A program made the position numbers and the translations under genes. A stretch of 64,000 nucleotides of DNA, taken from Cephalopachus bancanus (lineage: Eukaryota; Chordata; Mammalia; Primates; Tarsiidae). Shown piece by piece: positions 57,861-64,000 of this stretch. Positions within the stretch are counted from its first letter, which is position 1. Each line of letters starts with the position of its first letter. The DNA is taken from positions 7,440,001 through 7,504,000 of the forward strand of contig JAPVLO010000138.1 in the NCBI GenBank assembly GCA_027257055.1. Direction: 5' to 3'. The notes under the pieces were generated by a model. That model saw only the letters and a list, made by a program, of their open reading frames with translations. It was not told the DNA's origin and did not search any database.

Positions 57861-59040
57861 TGAAGGGGTCCCTCTCAAAAAATGGAGTTTATTTATTTAA
57901 AATTGTGTATTTATTCTTGCAAGTTTAAACTTCACTTACCTTCAAAGTACTATCCATTCGATGCAATACACCTATCAAGATGCTTTTTTCCATGCTCAAA
58001 ACCATTTGGTGAACCCATCAATTTTTTTTTTTTATTATAAAGATGTGGGGTACAATTCAGGGTTAGGTATACAAACATTGATTATGCAGATACCCTTGTT
58101 GACGAGGTATGCCCCTCCCTCCCCTAGCAGTTTCCCCCACGTGCCAATCCCACACCTGACAGTTTCCCATTACTGCTAAATGCTTTCTTATAGTATTATA
58201 ATTGTTCAAGTTTCACTTATGAATGAGAACATATGGTACTCTGTTCTTTATTTCTGTGATAGATCACTGAGTATGATCAACTCCAAATCCATCCAAGTTG
58301 CTGCAAAGTCCATATATTTGTCTGTCTTCATGACTGCATAATATTCCACTGTGTATATGTACCACATTTTCTTTATCCAGTCCAGCTTCAATGGGCAACA
58401 TGGTTGGTTCCTTGTTTCTGCTATTATGAATAGAGCTGCAACAAACATACGTGTGCAAGTATCTTTTTTGTAGAACGACTTGAGTTCCTCTGGGTATATT
58501 CCCACTAGGGGAATTGCTGGATCGTATGAAAGGTCAATTTCTAGTTCTTTCAGCTATTGCCACACTGTCTTCCAAAGAGGTTGCACTAGCTTATATTCCT
58601 GCCATGTGAACTCATCAATTTTGATGTCTGTTAATGCTTCTACCATTTTTTGTTTTTGTTTTTGTTTTTGTTTTCACCTCTTCCATTTCAGTAAAACGTT
58701 TTTCTTTGAGAACTTTTTTCATTCGGGAAACAAAAAAGTGACTCAAGGCAAGATTGGGTGAATGGGGAGGGTAGGGCATGAGGGTCATGGCATTTTGGGT
58801 CAAGAACTGTTAAACATTCAGTGTGGTGACTCCTAAGTCACTCACTATGAAATGAGTAAATACTTTGAAGGAATCCCCCCCACCCAAATTCAGTGAATCC
58901 AAACGCTGCCCCTCACAAAAATGCTAGCTAGTACATGATGCTGATGGGTTCCTTGAATACTTACCTATACAGGGAAGCTCGTAGTACAAGGGACCCACCT
59001 TCCACAAAATAATTTGTGTTTTTTGGGGTCCCCTCTCATG
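57861..59040 (-). mobile_element. mariner element, copy 2, split by an L1
   Basis: Bounded by TA dinucleotides and an imperfect inverted repeat: TGAAGGGGTCCCTCTC at the left, GGGGTCCCCTCTCATG at the right. Without the nested L1 it is about 0.58 kb, close to copy 1 at 34 kb, and the same order of text is preserved from 'GTGTATTTATTCTTG' to 'GGGACCCACCTTCC'. On the minus strand the transposase C-terminal segment reads PPHSPNLALSHFF, so the third catalytic aspartate is replaced by histidine, then LKEKRFTEMEEV. A (TTTTTG)n expansion at 58646-58674 gives a KTKTKT run. Inactive. Confidence 0.88.
58026..58605 (-). mobile_element. L1: L1 insertion nested in the mariner, 17-bp TSD
   Basis: Antisense L1: T-run, 'AAGATGTGGGGTACAATTC', a C-rich 3' UTR and the ORF2p C-terminus. 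The minus-strand frame 58505-58248 gives KKDTCTRMFVAALF and WIKKMWYIYTVEYY, the expected ORF2p tail. Flanks GTGAACCCATCAATTTT (58009-58025) and GTGAACTCATCAATTTT (58606-58622) are a 17-bp TSD with one mismatch. 5'-truncated at 580 bp. Confidence 0.93.
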
Positions 59041-59789
59041 TATATAGAAAGTTAGAGAGAAAAAATTATGTATTATTTCAAAGATAGAGAGAGCAGCTAC
59101 AGCAATGACATAGAGAAAAGTGGTGTGAGTAAAAAGTGGGGGGATGGGATAATTTACAAAGGGCATCAAAAGTTGCTATCTCTTGTATTCATCCCGCAAT
59201 TTTATTCATCTACTAGTGTTTGCATTGCAGTACACAAGGAAAATATTATCAAGTACATATATCTGTTACCATAGTTTATGAAAAATCTTCACTGTTTCAA
59301 ACTGTACATAAGTAAAAGTACTTTATTCAACCAAAATGTGTTGAGAAATAGGATAAAAAGAACAAAATTATGTTTTGTTTAATGTGTTATCCAAGGTAAA
59401 AATAGTAATTTGTTTCACTATCTATAATACATAGGGGTATTTATAATAGTTTTTCTTCCAGATATTTATCTAACAGTCTCCAACTCATTGATGCTAGTTA
59501 TTAACACTTGATTTGGAAGCAGAAACCTTAATTTGTAATAAAATATACACTTGATATTCACCATTATTAATACATTTTTTAAAGTCATGCAGAACATAAA
59601 AATGACTGTGTACACTGGGCAGAGCAATGTGATCTTATTAAAAATGGGAAAAATTACAATTTTTGCATGGCCCTTAAACATATTTGTCAAAACATTTAAA
59701 ACTCTCTTACTCTTGGTTATAAATATATAAAAAGTGAAAATAAAAATAGTAAAGCTTATATTTATTTTGTACACTGTAATTTAAAATAT
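59041..59789. other. AT-rich stretch, nothing recognised
   Basis: No gene or confident repeat. Confidence 0.4.
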
Positions 59790-59797
59790 TAGAAACA

Positions 59798-60292
59798 TTA
59801 AGAACCAAGTGGAATTCTTTTTGTCAAATCTGTGTTAAGAATAGCATGAGCAATATTTGCCTTCTTATAGTATAACTGACAACATGGAGTATTTCTGTTT
59901 TGGAAAATTTTTATACTCCTTTTTAAGTTTTGATCAGCTTCCAACACTTTATCCTTTTCACTTTCAATGTCAAGAAATATCTCCAAAGTTCCTTTCATGT
60001 GAAATTTTTTGCCAGCATGAATTCTTCTGAGATATTTTTATCCCTCCACCACAACCACTGTTCTCATTTAGGTCGATAAGTTCGCCTTCACTCAACTCCT
60101 CTAGAGTCCCTTAGCTATTTCTTCCAGAATTTCATTTACATAAGATTCTAATTCTATTTCCAACATTATCACATCTTGTTTCTTTCCTGCATTTTCATCT
60201 TTATTGGCCAATTCTCTTTTTTGATTATCCAGCTTTGTAAAATGTCTCCTGAATTTATCAGGGGAGACAAGGAGGCAGCACAATGCATGCAT
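59798..60292 (-). pseudogene. coding-like, frameshifted sequence of unknown origin
   Basis: Two minus-strand frames (60292-60101 and 59998-59798) are separated by a short out-of-frame stretch in which a third frame reads EELSEGELIDLNENS. The text is Lys/Glu-rich and heptad-like (DNQKRELANKDENAGKKQ, LEIELESYVNEILEEIAK; then DIESEKDKVLEADQNLKR), so it could be a decayed coiled-coil protein copy with AATAAA about 35 bases downstream of the last stop. I do not recognise the parent gene and see no poly-A or TSD. Composition alone could produce such frames. Confidence 0.3.
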
Positions 60293-61289
60293 TACTTTCT
60301 GTCTGTGACCTGAATAGCAAAAGCACAGCGACCAATCACTAAAAGATCTAAAAAAAGTGACAAGATTTGTAACTGATTCAAAGGTACATCTGTTATTTAT
60401 GTAGTGATTTGTGAACTAAAGAGGTAGCAATGAAGTTTGCACTTTATGCAGTGATTCACAGGTAATATCATCTGAAATTTCAGCCATATTTTTGAGAGGC
60501 TAGAGTTAGTTAACTAAATCATGGCAAATGAAATGTGTCCATATCAGAACTGTGCAAAGCAAGGTCTGTCTTATATACTGCAACCTAATTAAACTGGTTG
60601 TTAAATTTAGTTGGCAGTGAAGGTGTTTTTCATTGAATGATCAGGTAGCTCAGCAAGGTTAAAGACAAAGGATAACATACAGAGCATTTTGTTTCTGTCA
60701 AAGGCTCCATAAGAACTCTTCAGCACACATCAGTATCCAAGAAAATGGAGAATATAGGTAAAAATAGAATGCTTGTCAGGTAAACTCAGCTTCAAGGCCA
60801 CTGTCCCGCTTGACCCAACCATGTGGATACAGATAAACCTCTCTTGTATTGAAATCCTAGAATCTCCACTACTTCTTAATCTTTATATGAGATGTGACCA
60901 TCAAGAGAGCCCAAAACAGAAAATATAACTTTATTGAGACCAGTATTTCAATGGAAATTTGAGTGAATTAATATCTAAATAAATATTAGCAAATAAGTAC
61001 CTTTGCTTTCTCCCTACAAAACTACTAGATTATGAATCTGCCAGCTCATATTTATTAATATTGTCATATATATTTACTGAACTTGAAAAATATCTAATCT
61101 CATTATATCACCTTGCACTTTTAGTCCTATAGAAATAACCTCCATTCCTCCTACACAAAAGTCTTTCTAATCACTTTCCATTCTGCCACATAAGTTGTCT
61201 ATTCTAAAGTACTAGTGATTTTCCCAATTTTATGTGAAGTCTCTGTTCACATTATATACAACCACAGTTCATGTGCATTTATTTTCACA
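60293..61289. other. unassigned stretch
   Basis: No gene or confident repeat. Confidence 0.4.
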
Positions 61290-63535
61290 ATTCAATTTCC
61301 TTCCACAGAGAAAAAAATAAAGGTCTTAAGAGGACTAAAATGTTTACATGAAAACAATGCATTTGAAGCATCACTCACTGTGATTAAGCAGGATTTATCC
61401 CTGGGATGCAAGGATGGTTCAACATATGTAAATCATAAAAGTGATACACCACATTAACAAAATGGAGAATAAATAATTACCTCATTAGATGCAGAAAAAA
61501 CATCTGAACAAAATTCTAACAGTACTTCATGATAAAAACTCATCAGATAGGTATAGAAGAAGTGTACCTCAATCACAATAACTACATATGAAAACCTGTA
61601 GCCAACATCAGTTTCAAAAGTGAAAAGTTGAAAACTTTGCTTCTACTATCAGAGACAAGACAAAAATATCCACTCTCACCACTTCTTTTCAACATAGTAC
61701 TGAAAGTACTAACCAGAGTAATTGGGCAAGAGAAATAACATTTTTGAATCTTAGTATGAAAGGAAGAAGTGAATAATTGTCTGCATTTGCTGAAAATATG
61801 AATGAACTTATATATAAGAAACACTAAAGATTGCCAAAGAACTGTTAGACTGATAAATGATTTCAGTAATGTTGCAAAATGCAAAAATTAGTAGTGATTC
61901 TATATTTCAATAATGACCTATTGAAAAAAGAAATTGAAAAAACAGTCTTGACTGGACTCAGTGGCTCAGCCTGTAATCCCAGCACTTTGGGAGACTAAGG
62001 TGAGTGGCTTGCCTGAGCCCATAGGTTTGAGACCAGCCTGGGCAAATTGGCGAGACCTCATCTCTACAATAAATCAAAAATTAGCCAGGCACAGTAGCGA
62101 GCACCTGTAGCTTTGGCTACTTGTAAGGCTGAGATGGAATGATCACCTGAGCCCAGCAGGTCGATGCTGGGGTGGTCATGAACATTCCACTGCACTCCAG
62201 CCTGGGCTACAGTGTGAGACCCTAAATAAAAATAAATAAATAAATAAATGGAAAGAAAAAGAAGACAATCTCATTTACAATAGTAACAAAATAATTAAAA
62301 TCTTGCAGTATAAGTTTAGTTGGAAAGATAAAAGACTTTCATACTAAAAACTATAAAATTATTATGAAAGAAGTTGAAGAAAACACAAATAAATGAAAAA
62401 ATATTATGTATTCATGTATTGGAAAAACTAATATGAAAATATCCATTCTAACAAAATGATTTACAGATTCAGTGAAATCCCTACCAAAATTCCAGTGTCA
62501 TTTTTCACATAAATACAACAAAATCCTTAAATTATATGCAAGAATTCAAACAATCAATAACAAAGATATAAATAACCTAATTTTTAAATGGGCAGAGGAC
62601 TCAAACAAACATATCTCAAAAGAAAACATACAAAAGGTTAACAGGTACATAAAAAGAAAGCTCAGTATTGCTAATCATTATGGAAATGCAAATGAAAATC
62701 ATAATGAGTTATCACCTTACACCTGTTAAGATGGTCACTATTTGAAAGGATGCAGAGCAAAGGAAATTCTAACATGCTGTTGGTGAGAATGTAAACTGGC
62801 AGTCTTATGGATAACAGTATATAGTTTCCTCAAAAAAGAAAACTAAAAAAATAGAACACCATGTGGTTCAGAAATTCCACTTCTGGGTATATGTCCAAAG
62901 AAATTGAAATTAATATATCAAAGGGATATCAATACTCTCATATTCATAGCAGCATTAGTCACAATACTCAAGTTATGAAATCAACCTAAATATCCATCAA
63001 AGTAAAAATGGATAAAGAAAATTTGCTAAATATACACAATGGTATGTGACCTTAAAAAGGAAAGAAATCCTGTCTTTTGTGACACACAGATGAACTGGAG
63101 AACATTATGCTAAGTGAAATAAGCCAAACACAGAAAGACAAATACCACATGATCCCATTTCTATGTGAAATCTAAAAAAGTTGAACTCATAAAAGTTGAG
63201 AATAGAATGCTGGTTATGGGAGACTAGGGTGGTGGAGAGGGAGAGGAGGGTGCGTTCTTGACCAAAGGGTACAAAGTTTTAGACAGGCAGGAGGAATAGC
63301 TTTGAGATCTATTGCACAGCGTGGTCACTATACTCCAGAATAATGTACTGTGAATTTCAAAACAGCTGAGTATAAATTTATCAAATGTCTCCCCATCAAA
63401 AATTGATAGGCAAGGTAATTAACATGATCTAATCATTCTACATTGTATACATATATTAAAACATCACACTGTACCCCAAACATGTATATAATTATGATTT
63501 GTCAGTTTAAAATATTTATAAAGATATATTGATAA
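61290..63535 (+). mobile_element. L1: old L1MA/L1MB-like ORF2 end and 3' UTR, split by an Alu
   Basis: Sense L1: 'GGATTTATCCCTGGGATGC', 'GCAAGGATGGTTCAACATATG', 'GATACACCACATTAACAAAATG', 'CCACTCTCACCACTTC', then after the Alu 'CAATCTCATTTACAATAGTA', 'ATTCAGTGAAATCCCTACC', 'AATGGGCAGAGGACTC', 'CTTCTGGGTATATGTCC', 'TGCTAAGTGAAATAAGCC' and the 3' UTR 'GTTATGGGAGACTAGGG', 'TATTGCACAGCGTGGTC'. Frames are broken. It ends near 63535. Confidence 0.9.
61951..62252 (+). mobile_element. Alu SINE, intermediate type, in L1 ORF2
   Basis: Dimeric Alu with GTGGCTCAGCCTGTAATCC (shortened A-box region as in the young copies) but CCAGCACTTTGGGAG (ancestral form, not CCGCGCC). The tail is (AAAT)n. It interrupts the old L1. 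No clean TSD recognised. Confidence 0.92.
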
Positions 63536-63622
63536 AACAATTCTTACAACTAATAAAAAAGAGCAATGTTGCACAAATGAATTTAGTGGTAGATGTATCT
63601 GATTGCACATTAAAATATGAGT

Positions 63623-63738
63623 AAAAGCCACCTAAAAATGCATATATAATCTAGTGTATATGCTGAAAATTTACAGTCTTAAAAGCTACCTAAAAATGCA
63701 CACATAATCTAGTGTATATGCTGAAAACTTACAGTCTT
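63623..63738. repeat. 58-bp direct tandem duplication
   Basis: Copy one 63623-63680 and copy two 63681-63738, both beginning AAAAGC(C/T)ACCTAAAAATGC and ending TTACAGTCTT. They differ at about four positions, so the event is not very recent. No gene is associated. Confidence 0.95.
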
Positions 63739-64000
63739 AATGTCCTTAAGAAAAAAAAAAAAAACCTCTAAAGGAGAAAGATGAAAAAATAGCTTTCCTC
63801 CAAACTGTCAATCTTTCAATTGCCTTTTAAAAAATTCTATAGAAGCAAAATTTTTGTCTTGTCTTAAGGTAGACACTAAACTTTGTGGTTACGCTCCATG
63901 TGAAAAGAAAGCTCTTAAAAACTTAATCTCAGTAGTCAAGAGCTAATGTTAAATTATTTTATCTGACATTATCAGAGTTCAAAGATTGTTGTAAATGTCA

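Noticed and set aside
1..64000. CRISPR array, bacterial operon, phage or replication origin
   Set aside because: The window is primate nuclear DNA; no regularly spaced repeats or prokaryotic gene organisation is present.

Overview
This window is nuclear DNA of a primate, AT-rich and very dense in transposon relics. I find no intact host protein-coding gene, no tRNA or rRNA gene and no CRISPR array. Dimeric Alu elements show it is a primate. The younger Alus carry a shared set of non-human diagnostic bases. They lack the right-arm signature I associate with lemur and loris Alus, and the young L1 tails are not anthropoid types. A tarsier-like (non-anthropoid haplorrhine) genome fits best; this is an inference and a library comparison could overturn it.

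Layout. 0-9 kb: an Alu, an 85-bp L1 stub with target-site duplication (TSD), MIRs and an old L1 ORF1 remnant. 9-14.4 kb: an MST-type MaLR LTR split by an Alu, an AT/GA simple-repeat palindrome, a second MaLR LTR, another Alu, and an L1 tail holding an Alu monomer. 15.5-28.5 kb: an L1 with a fold-back 5' end, a MER20-like element, nested L1s, a 77-bp retrocopy with a polyadenylation signal, and long antisense old L1 tracts. 30.7 kb: a broken RPS20 retrocopy, the only recognisable host-gene-derived sequence. 32.4-34.5 kb: an AluJ, a hAT element with a perfect 8-bp TSD and a mariner relic. 38-44.4 kb: an Alu, a Tigger-like element with an internal triplication, and an L1 preserving its 5' terminus. 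45-54.3 kb: a MaLR LTR, a twin-primed L1 and MIRs. 57.6-64 kb: an old Alu monomer with TSD, a second mariner split by an L1, and an old L1 tail split by an Alu.

No genes work together here. The content is a record of successive insertions: MIR, L1M, MaLR and hAT/Tigger first, then early Alu monomers, then the mariners, then lineage-specific L1s and Alus. Nested copies and TSDs give relative ages directly. I see no evidence of an undescribed functional system. The most interesting items are insertion-mechanism signatures: two L1 5' inversions, a nested mariner/L1, a micro-retrocopy and an apparent Alu subfamily succession.
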